Shown here: one piece after another, positions 44,508-52,556 of the stretch
How the letters are laid out: every line of letters begins with the position of its first letter
Numbering within the stretch: the stretch's first letter is position 1
From: Clostridiales bacterium
GTDB lineage: Bacteria; Bacillota; Clostridia; Oscillospirales; Oscillospiraceae
Length of the DNA stretch: 64,000 nt
NCBI GenBank assembly: GCA_004553545.1
Contig: SFLD01000005.1
Location: forward strand, 38,805 to 102,804
Direction of reading: 5' to 3'
Program-made: the position numbers and the translations under genes
Notes under the pieces: generated by a model
What the model saw: only the letters and a program-made list of their open reading frames with translations
The model's database searches: none
Told to the model about the DNA's origin: nothing

Positions 44508-45905
44508 TTACTCCTCCCCTACCAGCTCCCGGCCCATGAGAACGCCCATGACGGAGGACATCATGAGGCCCCGGGTCCAGCCGGAGGAGTCGCCCAGGCA
44601 GTGGAGGCCCTGGAGGTTGGTGCGGAAGTGCTCGTCCATCTTCACCCGGTTGGAGTAGAACTTCAGCTCCGGGGAGTAGAGCAGGGTCTCGTAGGAGGCG
44701 AAGCCCGGTACCACGCAGTCCATGGCCTGGATGAAGTGGATGATGTTGGTCATGGCACGGTAGGGCATGGCGGCGGTGATGTCACCGGCCACGGCATCCG
44801 GCAGGGTGGGCCGGATGTTGGACTGGGCCAGCTCCTTCTGCCAGGTGCGCTTGCCGTCCAGGATGTCGCCGAAGCGCTGGACCAGGATCTGGCCGTTGGC
44901 CAGCATATTGGTGAGCTCGCCCACCTTCTGGGCATAGGCAATGGGCTGGTTGAATGGCACGGAGAAGTTGTGGGAGCAGAGGATGGAGAGGTTGGTGTTG
45001 TCGCTCTTCACCTCTTTGTAGGAGTGGCCGTTGACCACCGCTAGGTTGTTGTCGTAGTTCTCCTGGCTGACGAAGCCGCCGGGATTCTGGCAGAAGGTGC
45101 GGACCTTATTCTTGAAGGGCCGGGGATAGCCCACCAGCTTGGACTCATAGAGGACCCGGTTCACGGTCTCCATGACCTCGTTGCGGACCTCCACCCGGAC
45201 GCCGATATCCACAGTGCCGGGGGCATGGGCGATGTTGTGCTCCGCGCAGAGCTTCTCCAGCCAGTCCGCGCCCCGGCGGCCGGTGGCGACCACGGTGTGC
45301 TTGGCGTAGATCTCCAGGTCCACCTTGCCGTTGGAGATGGAGACGCCCTTGCAGACGTCGCCCTCCAGAATGAGGTTCTGGCACTCATAGCCAAAGTACA
45401 TCTCCACGCCGTTTTGCTGCAGGTACTGCTCGATGGCGTAGTAGATGCCCTGGGCCTTCTCGGTGCCCATGTGGCGGATGGGGCAGTCCACCAGCTTCAG
45501 TCCCGCCTGGATGGCACGGCGGCGGATCTCCTTGCGCTCCTCCTCGTGGCCCAGGCCCTCGATGTGGGGGTCCGCGCCGAACTCCAGGTAGATCTTGTCG
45601 GCATAGTCGATGGTCTCCTGGGCAAGCTCCGGGGTGATGAGGGTGGGCAGGTCGCCGCCCACCTCGTAGCTCAGGGAAAGCTTGCCGTCGGAGAAAGCGC
45701 CGGCGCCGGAGAAACCGGTGGTGATGTGGCAGTAGGGCTTGCAGTTCACGCAGCGGCCGGTCTTGGACTTGGGACAGCGGCGGTTCTCCACCGCCTGGCC
45801 CTTCTCCACCATGACGATCTTCTGATGGCTGCCCTTGCGGATCATCTCCAGGGCGGTGAAGATGCCGGCGGGGCCGGCTCCGATGATGACAACGTCGGTA
45901 TTCAT
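44508..45905 (-). CDS. FAD-dependent oxidoreductase with N-terminal cysteine cluster
   Basis: A 465-residue flavoprotein: TDVVIIGAGPAGIFTALEMI at residues 3-22 binds FAD, and TVVATGRRGADWLEKL is a second family motif. Near residue 44 it has the cluster CPKSKTGRCVNCKPYC, four cysteines, followed by TTGFSGAGAFSDGKL. This matches a widespread family of uncharacterised FAD proteins in anaerobes; the cysteines may hold an iron-sulfur cluster or zinc. It is the last gene of the mltG-U32 block (31-base gap to U32). Reaction unknown. Confidence 0.85.
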   Translation of the reverse strand: MNTDVVIIGAGPAGIFTALEMIRKGSHQKIVMVEKGQAVENRRCPKSKTGRCVNCKPYCHITTGFSGAGAFSDGKLSLSYEVGGDLPTLITPELAQETIDYADKIYLEFGADPHIEGLGHEEERKEIRRRAIQAGLKLVDCPIRHMGTEKAQGIYYAIEQYLQQNGVEMYFGYECQNLILEGDVCKGVSISNGKVDLEIYAKHTVVATGRRGADWLEKLCAEHNIAHAPGTVDIGVRVEVRNEVMETVNRVLYESKLVGYPRPFKNKVRTFCQNPGGFVSQENYDNNLAVVNGHSYKEVKSDNTNLSILCSHNFSVPFNQPIAYAQKVGELTNMLANGQILVQRFGDILDGKRTWQKELAQSNIRPTLPDAVAGDITAAMPYRAMTNIIHFIQAMDCVVPGFASYETLLYSPELKFYSNRVKMDEHFRTNLQGLHCLGDSSGWTRGLMMSSVMGVLMGRELVGEE

Positions 45906-45936
45906 AGTTTTCTCCTCTTTGTCGCAGTGGGTTTTC

Positions 45937-47166
45937 TTACTTAGCGGAGAGCTCCACTCTCCGCCGCAGCAGTGACCAGGCGGGGACCGCCTGGGGAAGC
46001 TTCATTTTCAGGATGGTCTGGGGGGTCTTTGGCTCCTCCACAGGGGTGCCGTCCTCCAGGAAGATCTCCGGCGCGGTGAAAGCGAAGGGCCGGGTGTCCG
46101 GGCCCACGGCCTCCAGCTCCTCCCCGGTGCGGAACTTGTTCCGGAGGGAGAGGGTGGCGTTGCCTGCCTCATCGCAGTCCGTCACCAGGGCCACCACCTG
46201 CCACTCCCGGAGGTAGCGGGAGGTGGCGTAGTACTGCCCCGGCGGACCGAAGAGGAAGCCGGTGGAGTAGGGCCGGTGGCTGACGTGCTCCACCTCGTCC
46301 CGCCAGACGGGGTCCATCTCCCGCCCCTCCGCCGCGGCGTCCAGGCCGTGGCGGTAGGCTCCCGTCACGATGGCGGCGTAGTAGGCGGATTTGGCACGGC
46401 CCTCGATCTTCAGGCAGTCCACCCCGGCATCCCGGAGCTCCGGGAGGTGGTCGATGGTGCACATGTCCCGGGAGTTCATAATGTAGCTGCCCTTCTCGTC
46501 CTCAAAGACCGGGAAGTACTCTCCCGGGCGTTTCTCTTCCATCAGGGCGTACTGGTAGCGGCAGGGCTGGGCGCACTCGCCCCGGTTGGAATCCCGGCCG
46601 GTCATGTAGTTGCTGAGCAGGCACCGCCCGGAGTAGCTGACGCACATGGCCCCGTGGCAGAAGGTCTCGATCTCCAGCTCTTTCGGGGTCCTGGCCCGGA
46701 TCTCCGCGATCTCGGTAAGGCTCAGCTCCCGGGCCAGCACCACCCGGCTGGCGCCCAGGTCGTGCCAGGCCCGGGCGCACTCGTAATTCGCGATGGACTG
46801 CTGGGTGGAGACGTGGCGCTCGCAGCGGGGAGCGTACTTCCCCGCAAGGGTAAAGACCCCCAGGTCCGCCAGGATCAGGGCGTCGACCCCGGCGTCCTGG
46901 AGGAGCTCCAGATGCGCCGGGAGGCTTACGACCTCGTTGTTCCTTGGCATGGTGTTCACGGTGCAGTGGACCTTGACGCCGTGCTCGTGGGCAAAGGTCA
47001 CGGCTTTCGGCAGCTCCTCCGGGGAGAAATTCCCGGCGAAGGCCCGCATCCCGAAGGCGGTCCCCGCGAGGTAGACGGCGTCCGCCCCGTAGAGAACGGC
47101 CATCCGCAGCCGTTCCCAGTCTCCTGCCGGAGCCAGCAGCTCCGGCACCTTCCGCTTATCCGCCAT
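45937..47166 (-). CDS. Peptidase U32 family protein (TrhP-like tRNA hydroxylation)
   Basis: A 409-residue U32 protein: KVPELLAPAGDWERLRMAVLYGADAVYLAG at the start and the signature ELEIETFCHGAMCVSYSGRCLLSNYM, then the cysteine set GECAQPCRYQY. In Bacillus and E. coli this family installs 5-hydroxyuridine on tRNA (TrhP) or modifies 23S rRNA (RlhA) using prephenate; it is not a true protease there. In Bacillus the related yrrN/yrrO genes lie in the same cluster as mltG, as here. ATG 47164-47166 overlaps the mltG stop by 11 bases. Confidence 0.88.
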   Translation of the reverse strand: MADKRKVPELLAPAGDWERLRMAVLYGADAVYLAGTAFGMRAFAGNFSPEELPKAVTFAHEHGVKVHCTVNTMPRNNEVVSLPAHLELLQDAGVDALILADLGVFTLAGKYAPRCERHVSTQQSIANYECARAWHDLGASRVVLARELSLTEIAEIRARTPKELEIETFCHGAMCVSYSGRCLLSNYMTGRDSNRGECAQPCRYQYALMEEKRPGEYFPVFEDEKGSYIMNSRDMCTIDHLPELRDAGVDCLKIEGRAKSAYYAAIVTGAYRHGLDAAAEGREMDPVWRDEVEHVSHRPYSTGFLFGPPGQYYATSRYLREWQVVALVTDCDEAGNATLSLRNKFRTGEELEAVGPDTRPFAFTAPEIFLEDGTPVEEPKTPQTILKMKLPQAVPAWSLLRRRVELSAK

Positions 47167-48283
47167 AGTCGCCGCTGGCCAGGAAGGCGTTGTGCTCAGA
47201 GAGCGTGGTGGAGAAGTGGTGCTTGCCGTCCTTGCCCAGGGCATAGTAGTAGTAATCCGTGGTCTCCGGGTGGAGGGCGGCGTCGATGGAGGCGATGCCG
47301 GGGTTGGCGATGGGCGTGGGGGGGAGCCCTGCGTGGGTGTAGAGGTTATAGGGGGAGTCCACCTTCTTGTCGGCGTTGGTGAGGGCTCCCTCGTGGTCCG
47401 GCAGGGCGTAGAGCAGGGCGGCATCGATGTTCAGCATCTTATAGGTGCCGTGGCTGCCGCTGTCGTTGAGTCGGTTATAGATGACGGAGGCGATCTTGGC
47501 GTGGTCTGTACCGTCGGTCTCCTTCTCGATGAGGGAGGCGATGGTGATGATCTCCTTCAGGCTGTAGCCGGACTCCTCCACCGCCTGCATCCGCTCCTCG
47601 GTCATCTTGCGGTTGAAGTTGTCCAGCAGGCGCTTGATGGCGGAGGCAGGCTTCTCGTTCAGGTAGAACTCGTAGGTGTCCGGGAAGAGGTAGCCCTCCA
47701 GCCGGGAGAGCTCGCCGGTATCCTTGATGAAGTCATAGGTAAAGCTGGCGGTCTTGGCGGCCTCGGTCAGGGCCTCCTCGGTGTTGACGCCCTTGCTGGC
47801 AAGGAGCGCCAGGATCTGCTGGACGGTGTAGCCCTCGGGGATGGTGACCTTCACCACGTCGGCGTTCAGGTTGCCAGAGGCATTGTGCATGGCGGAGATC
47901 AGGGCCAGATAGTCCATGTCCTGATTGAGGGTATAGGTGCCGATGCCGATCTTGCTCTCGGCGTGGCTGAGGCGGCCCACCAGCTTGAAAAGCCAGGGGT
48001 AGTCGATGAGCCCGTCTGCTTTCAGCTTCTTTGCGATGCTGGAGAGATCGTCCTCCGCCGTGATCTCCACCTCCGCCTCCACCGGTGCCCGGTTGAAAGA
48101 GCAGAACTCGCTGACCACCAGCCAGCCGCTGCCTGCCAGGATGGCGGAGATCACCAGCACGAAGAGGAGATACGGGATGAGCCGCACCCGTCTGCGGCGC
48201 TTCTTCCGGGGACGGTGCTCCTCCGCCCGGCGGACTTCCCGGGCATCCCAGCTGGCGGTATCCTGTTGGTTGTTTCTTGGCAT
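47156..48283 (-). CDS. mltG: Endolytic murein transglycosylase MltG
   Basis: A 375-residue membrane-anchored enzyme that cuts nascent glycan strands. A basic cytoplasmic tail (RPRKKRRRRVR), one helix (LIPYLLFVLVISAILAGSGWLVV, about 37-59), a LysM-like region (VKVTIPEGYTVQQILALLASKGV) and the YceG catalytic domain (RLEGYLFPDTYEFYLN; ITIASLIEKETDG with the catalytic Glu) are all present. ATG 48281-48283. It heads the mltG-U32-FAD block. Confidence 0.94.
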   Translation of the reverse strand: MPRNNQQDTASWDAREVRRAEEHRPRKKRRRRVRLIPYLLFVLVISAILAGSGWLVVSEFCSFNRAPVEAEVEITAEDDLSSIAKKLKADGLIDYPWLFKLVGRLSHAESKIGIGTYTLNQDMDYLALISAMHNASGNLNADVVKVTIPEGYTVQQILALLASKGVNTEEALTEAAKTASFTYDFIKDTGELSRLEGYLFPDTYEFYLNEKPASAIKRLLDNFNRKMTEERMQAVEESGYSLKEIITIASLIEKETDGTDHAKIASVIYNRLNDSGSHGTYKMLNIDAALLYALPDHEGALTNADKKVDSPYNLYTHAGLPPTPIANPGIASIDAALHPETTDYYYYALGKDGKHHFSTTLSEHNAFLASGDYGG

Positions 48284-48432
48284 AGTAAACCTCCCGTGCC
48301 CGGGCGGGAAGGACTTCCCTTCCGGGCGCTGAATTTCACGGAACAGGGGGGATCTTCCGGGTTTTCCTCCCCTTTTGCCGGGTCAGGCTCCCCTCCCCCA
48401 TCTCCTGCATAGGATAGGGCAGAAGGGAGGGG

Positions 48433-48588
48433 ATGGGTATGTGCTTCAATTCCGGCAATAACTGCTCCTGTCTCTGGTGGATCATTATCATCGTTCTGCT
48501 GCTTTGCTGCTGCGGCGGCAATGGCTGCGGGAACAGCTGCGGCAACGGCTGCGGCTGCGGGAACAACGACGGCTGCGGCTGCTGCTGA
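48433..48588 (+). CDS. 51-residue cysteine/glycine/asparagine-rich membrane protein
   Basis: Start ATG 48433-48435, eight bases after GGGAGG, stop TGA 48586-48588. The sequence begins MGMCFNSGNNCSCLWW, has one hydrophobic helix (WIIIIVLLL, residues 16-24), then a tail of CGGNGCGNSCGNGCGCG type. It has 13 cysteines in 51 residues. It stands alone on the plus strand between mltG and tmk and has its own terminator. I do not recognise a family; small Cys/Gly-rich proteins in spore formers are often coat or membrane proteins. Too short for standard ORF cutoffs. Confidence 0.7.
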   Translation: MGMCFNSGNNCSCLWWIIIIVLLLCCCGGNGCGNSCGNGCGCGNNDGCGCC

Positions 48589-48596
48589 TCCCGGGC

Positions 48597-48622
48597 AAGG
48601 GGGACGCGGAGCGTCCCCTTTC
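48597..48622 (+). terminator. Terminator of the cysteine-rich small gene
   Basis: A GC stem (about 48599-48608 and 48611-48620) followed by TTTCC, nine bases after the small gene stop. It supports the gene being transcribed as a unit. Confidence 0.6.
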
Positions 48623-48647
48623 CGCCGCCGGAGATCGGGACAGGCCC

Positions 48648-49313
48648 TCAGAGAAGGCCCTGGGCCCGCCGCCAGACCTCGGCGGCGATATCCTCGATGC
48701 TCCGGGGCCCGCCGTCCCGGGCGCAGCGGATCACGGTCCAGCCGCAGTCCCGCACGATCTCCTGGGCGGCAGCCCGGCAGTTTTTGAGATAGGTCTCATC
48801 CTGCTCGTGGATGTCCGCGTGGGTGCCGGTGGCAGCCTCCCGCTGGCGCATCATCTTTTCCGTGATCTCCGTGGGCATGTCGAGATAGAGCACGAGATCC
48901 GGCTCCGGCAGGCCCATCAGGCGATACTCCGTGTCAAAGAGCCAACGGAGGAAGTCCTTCCGTTCGCCGGGCAGCAGCTTGGATGCCTGGTGCACGGCGT
49001 TGGAGGTGGTGTAGCGGTCCGCTACCACAAGGCCCCCGGCCTCGTAGAAGGGACCCCAGTCCTGCTTGTAGGAGGCGTAGCGGTCCATGGCGTAGAAGAG
49101 GGACGCGGCGTAGGCGTTGACGTCCCCGGGGTGCTTGCCCAGGTTCCCGTCCAGGTACTCCTGGACCATGGCCGCCGAGGGCTTTCCGTAGCGGGGGAAA
49201 TTGATGTGCTGGTAGGGGATGTTCTCCCGGGCCAGGCGCTCACAGAGGAGCCGGGACTGGGTGGCCTTGCCTGATCCGTCCGTCCCCTCGAAAACGATGA
49301 GCTTTCCTCTCAT
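48648..49313 (-). CDS. tmk: Thymidylate kinase-like enzyme
   Basis: A 221-residue P-loop kinase making dTDP from dTMP. The P-loop is GTDGSGKATQ (residues 9-18), with Ala after Lys where most have Ser or Thr; the DRY-like motif VVADRYTTSNAVHQ and the lid region MRQREAATGTHADIHE are present. ATG 49311-49313 overlaps the upstream glycosyltransferase (ATGA). The Ala in the P-loop should be checked, but the paralogue group in Clostridia does tolerate it. Confidence 0.85.
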   Translation of the reverse strand: MRGKLIVFEGTDGSGKATQSRLLCERLARENIPYQHINFPRYGKPSAAMVQEYLDGNLGKHPGDVNAYAASLFYAMDRYASYKQDWGPFYEAGGLVVADRYTTSNAVHQASKLLPGERKDFLRWLFDTEYRLMGLPEPDLVLYLDMPTEITEKMMRQREAATGTHADIHEQDETYLKNCRAAAQEIVRDCGWTVIRCARDGGPRSIEDIAAEVWRRAQGLL

Positions 49314-50029
49314 TTTTTCCGCTTCTCCTTTCGGACATGCACAAGAAAGAGCGGCAGCTTCATCATCCGGCCGATGCGCTTGGGCTCCCTGCAGAGGCGG
49401 TAAAACCACTCCAGGCCGTGATCGGACCAGAACTTCGGCGCCCGCTCCACCACCCCGGCGAAGACATCCAGACTGCCGCCGAGACCGCAGAGGAGATGAG
49501 CCCCGGTCTCCGGGCCCCATTTCGCCATCCAGAGCTCCTGCTTGGGGGCCCCCAGGCAGACAAAAACGCAGTCCGCCCCGCTCTGCCGGATGGCCTCCGC
49601 CACCGGGGCGTCGTCCTTGAAATAGCCGTCGTGGGTCCCGGCGATCTTTAAACCGGGATACTGGGCCGCCAGGCGCTCCGCCGCCTGCTCCGCGACGCCG
49701 GGCTTGGCACCCAGGAGGTAAAGGGACTTCCCCTCTTTGGCCATCTCCCCCATGAGCCCTGCGGCGAACTCGATGCCGGGGGTCTTCTCCTTCAGGGGCG
49801 TGCCCAGCATGGCGGTGCCTTTGATGATGCCGATGCCGTCCGGCAGCACCAGGTCCGCGCCGTTGACGGCGCGCATGGCCGCCGGGTTCTCCCGGCAGAC
49901 CTCCACGATCTCCGGGTTGGGGGTCACCACGTAGTGGCAGCCCTCCTCCGTCAAAAGGCGCGCGCCGGCGGCCACGGCCTCCGCCATGGTGAGGTCATCA
50001 AAGCCCACGCCCAGTACATCGATCCGCAC
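49310..50029 (-). CDS. WecG/TagA/CpsF-family glycosyltransferase
   Basis: A 239-residue GT26 enzyme. The start IDVLGVGFDDLTMAEAV, then VVTPNPEIVEVC (with the catalytic Asp region ADLVLPDGIGII), SLYLLGAKPGV and FVCLGAPKQELWMAKW are diagnostic. It transfers ManNAc or a similar sugar to a lipid-linked GlcNAc, the second step of wall teichoic acid or related polymer synthesis, at the cytoplasmic membrane face. GTG 50027-50029 has AAGGAG 8 bases before; longer frames shadow the EamA gene. A promoter lies at 50119-50148. Confidence 0.92.
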   Translation of the reverse strand: MRIDVLGVGFDDLTMAEAVAAGARLLTEEGCHYVVTPNPEIVEVCRENPAAMRAVNGADLVLPDGIGIIKGTAMLGTPLKEKTPGIEFAAGLMGEMAKEGKSLYLLGAKPGVAEQAAERLAAQYPGLKIAGTHDGYFKDDAPVAEAIRQSGADCVFVCLGAPKQELWMAKWGPETGAHLLCGLGGSLDVFAGVVERAPKFWSDHGLEWFYRLCREPKRIGRMMKLPLFLVHVRKEKRKK

Positions 50030-50118
50030 GAGATCACTCCTTGCTGTTTCTCGTTCCGCTGCCCTCTCCCGCCGCCCATTCGGGCAGCTTTGGGATAAGG
50101 CATACGCATACAGGATAG

Positions 50119-50148
50119 ATGATACCACAGTTCCCCCCGTTTGTCCAA
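50119..50148 (-). promoter_or_regulatory. Promoter of the glycosyltransferase-tmk operon
   Basis: Minus strand TTGGAC (50148-50143), 18 bases, TATCAT (50124-50119). Confidence 0.65.
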
Positions 50149-50204
50149 TCCTAAAATCACATGGCGGGAAGAAGCGGCGCGGAAGCCCCCGGGAGCCGGG
50201 CAGA

Positions 50205-50236
50205 AAGAAAGGGCGGGAGCACCGCTCCCGCCCTTT
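50205..50236 (-). terminator. Terminator of the EamA gene
   Basis: A perfect 13-bp stem (50208-50220 / 50224-50236), then CTTTCTTTCT on the minus strand. Confidence 0.8.
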
Positions 50237-50247
50237 CCTGTTCTCTT

Positions 50248-51153
50248 TTACGCCGCCAGGCGGCTCTCCTTCCTTCGCGCGGGGAGCTGGGCCAGGACCA
50301 CAGCCACGAACATCAGCGCGCAGCCGAGGTACTCCCGCCCGCTCATCCGGTCCCCCAGGAGCAGAGCCCCGGAGATCGTGGCGAACACCGATTCCAGGCT
50401 CAGGAGCAGGGAGATGACGGTGGGGTTGGAGTCCTTCTGGGCCAGGATCTGCAGGGTATAGCCCGCGCCGCTGGACATGATGCCGGCGTAGAGCAGCGGC
50501 CCCATGCTGAGCTGGACGGCCTCCCAGGTGGGGGTCTCCCAGGCCATCGCCCCTAGGGCGGAGAGCAGCGTCACCGTCACCATCTGGAGACAGGAGAGCT
50601 CCACGCCGTCCACCTTTGCCCCGAAGTGGTCGATGAAGAGGATCTGCACGGCGTAGCAGAGGGCGCAGAGCAGCAGGTAGATATCCCCGATGGCGAGAGC
50701 GGTGAAACCCCCCTCCTTCACGCAGAGGAAGTAGAGCCCCGCCACGGCCACCACCACGGCCACCCACACCGTCCAGGGGGCCTTCCGCCGCAGGAAGATA
50801 CCCAGAATGGGCACGATGATGATGTAGAGGGCGGTGAGGAAGCCCGCCTTTCCGGCGGTGACGGTCTCGATGCCCAGCTGCTGGAGGTTCGCCCCCAAGC
50901 ACATGGCGGCGCCGCAGCAGAGGCCGCCTAAGACCAGGTCCTTCCGGTAGCCGGTCCGGGCGGGGACGGGGTGCTTCTTCCGGCGGCAGAGGCAGAGCAG
51001 CGCCAGCAGCGCCGCCGCGATAAGGGACCGCAGGGCGTTGAAGGTGAAGGCCTGCAGGTAGTCCGCCCCCAGGCTCTGGGCCACGAAGCCCGTGCCCCAG
51101 ATCAGCGCCGCCAGAACGGCGCAGCTATTCTGCTTGAAGTGAGTCGCTTTCAT
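50248..51153 (-). CDS. EamA/DMT-family transporter
   Basis: A 301-residue ten-helix exporter with two EamA repeats (CAVLAALIWGTGFVAQSLGADYLQAFTFNALRSLIAAALLALL; LAIGDIYLLLCALCYAVQILFIDHF ... YTLQILAQKDSNPTVISLLLSLESVFATISGALLLGDRMS). ATG 51151-51153 with GGAGGCAAGAGCA is the start; the longer frame to 51495 is a shadow of the divergent mpg gene. Substrate unknown. It shares a 90-base divergent region with mpg. Confidence 0.9.
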   Translation of the reverse strand: MKATHFKQNSCAVLAALIWGTGFVAQSLGADYLQAFTFNALRSLIAAALLALLCLCRRKKHPVPARTGYRKDLVLGGLCCGAAMCLGANLQQLGIETVTAGKAGFLTALYIIIVPILGIFLRRKAPWTVWVAVVVAVAGLYFLCVKEGGFTALAIGDIYLLLCALCYAVQILFIDHFGAKVDGVELSCLQMVTVTLLSALGAMAWETPTWEAVQLSMGPLLYAGIMSSGAGYTLQILAQKDSNPTVISLLLSLESVFATISGALLLGDRMSGREYLGCALMFVAVVLAQLPARRKESRLAA

Positions 51154-51243
51154 TGCTCTTGCCTCCGCTTGGGAAAGATGATAAAATAAATAAATGTCCC
51201 CTCCGGGGGACGGAAAACAGCAGTATAGCACGGAGGTGGGCGA

Positions 51244-51864
51244 ATGGCAAGGCTTTCCCGGGATTTCTTTGACCGCGACACCCTGACGGTGAGCCGGGAG
51301 CTGCTGGGGAAGTACCTCTGCCGCCGCCTGGAGAGCGGGGAGCTCCTGGCCCTGCGGCTCACAGAGACGGAGGCCTACATCGGCCGCTGCGACAAGGCCT
51401 GCCACGCCTACGGCGGCCGCCGCACCGCACGGACGGAGCCCCTCTTCCTGCCGCCGGGACACGCCTACATCTACCTCATCTATGGCATGTATCACTGCCT
51501 GAATCTCGTGACGGAGCCGGATGGGGAGCCCGCCGCCGTGCTCCTCCGGGCCGGGGAAGCGGTCTTAGGCAGAGACAGCATCCGCCGTTTCCGCTTTGGG
51601 GATGCCCCGTGGAACACCTACCGGCGGAAGAATTTCCTCAACGGACCCGGAAAGCTCTGTGAAGGGCTTTCCCTTACCAGAGCGCAGAACGGAATGGATC
51701 TCGTGGGCGATACCCTCTTTCTCTGCGACGATCCGGCGGACCTGGGGCTTCCGCCGCCGGAGCCCGCTCACGAGACCATCCGCACCTCGCCCCGCATCGG
51801 CATCGACTACGCCGAGGAAGCCAAAGACTTCCCCTGGCGCTTTGAACTCATCCGGGAGGATTGA
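51244..51864 (+). CDS. 3-methyladenine DNA glycosylase (AAG/MPG type)
   Basis: A 206-residue monofunctional glycosylase that removes alkylated purines and hypoxanthine. Family landmarks: RELLGKYLCRRL, the catalytic TETEAYIG (Glu about 41), HAYGGRRTARTEPLFLPPGHAYIYLIYGMYHCLN and GPGKLCEGLSLTRAQNG. Length is normal. It is followed with a 2-base gap by a HAD phosphatase. No LexA box was seen at its promoter. Confidence 0.93.
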   Translation: MARLSRDFFDRDTLTVSRELLGKYLCRRLESGELLALRLTETEAYIGRCDKACHAYGGRRTARTEPLFLPPGHAYIYLIYGMYHCLNLVTEPDGEPAAVLLRAGEAVLGRDSIRRFRFGDAPWNTYRRKNFLNGPGKLCEGLSLTRAQNGMDLVGDTLFLCDDPADLGLPPPEPAHETIRTSPRIGIDYAEEAKDFPWRFELIRED

Positions 51865-51866
51865 AT

Positions 51867-52514
51867 ATGCTCTACCTTTTCGATATGGACGGCACCCTCA
51901 TCGACTCCAACGGCATCTGGAAGGACGTGGACAGCGCCTTCCTGGCCCGCCGGGGCCTGCCCTACACCAAGGAGTACTACGAGGGCGTGGCCCACACCAT
52001 CTTCCCCCTGGCGGCCAAGTTCACCAAGGAATTCTGCCATCTCCCTGAGAGTGAGGAGGCCATCATGGCGGAGTGGATGGACCTGGCCCAGGGGCTTTAC
52101 GCCAATGTCCCCGTGAAGCCCGGCGTCCGGGACTACCTCCGTCAGTGCCAGGACCGGGGCATCCGCATGGCCGTCGTCACCTCCAGCGTACCGGAGCACT
52201 GCCGGACGGCCCTCTCCCACCTGCAGCTGCTCCCCTTCTTCGAGCGGATCACCTTCGCCCAGGAGCTGGGGGTGGAGAAGAAGGACCCCGCCCTCTGGCG
52301 GAAGGCGGCGGAGCTGGCGAATGTTGCCCCGGAGGACTGTGTCATGTTCGATGACAGCATCGCCGCCTGCCGGGGCGCCCACGCCGCCGGGATGCGCACC
52401 GTGGGCGTCTACGACCCCTACTTCGCCGGGGAGGAAGCCGCCATGCGGGATTTCTGCGACGAGTATATCCGGAGCTTTCAGGAGCTGCTGGAACCCCGGA
52501 ACTGTCTGGACTGA
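51867..52514 (+). CDS. HAD-superfamily hydrolase (phosphoglycolate-phosphatase-like)
   Basis: A 215-residue HAD subfamily IA protein: motif I FDMDGTLIDS (residues 5-14), motif II VVTSS, motif III Lys in GVEKKDP, motif IV VMFDDS. ATG 51867-51869 with GGAGG 7 bases before is preferred to TTG 51861. It could clean up phosphoglycolate or a damaged sugar phosphate released in repair, as its neighbour is a DNA glycosylase (inference). Confidence 0.9.
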   Translation: MLYLFDMDGTLIDSNGIWKDVDSAFLARRGLPYTKEYYEGVAHTIFPLAAKFTKEFCHLPESEEAIMAEWMDLAQGLYANVPVKPGVRDYLRQCQDRGIRMAVVTSSVPEHCRTALSHLQLLPFFERITFAQELGVEKKDPALWRKAAELANVAPEDCVMFDDSIAACRGAHAAGMRTVGVYDPYFAGEEAAMRDFCDEYIRSFQELLEPRNCLD

Positions 52515-52520
52515 ACGCGA

Positions 52521-52556
52521 AAACGCCGTGCCCAAATCGGGCACGGCGTTTTTTAT
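52521..52556 (+). terminator. Terminator of the mpg-HAD operon
   Basis: A perfect 12-bp stem (52522-52533 / 52539-52550) followed by six T. Confidence 0.9.

Noticed and set aside
47167..47424. N-terminal extension of the U32 protein
   Set aside because: Ser/Thr/Pro-rich shadow of the mltG 3' end; ATG 47166 has normal family start.
49314..49520. N-terminal extension of tmk
   Set aside because: Overlaps the glycosyltransferase gene in another frame; ATG 49313 starts the P-loop domain.
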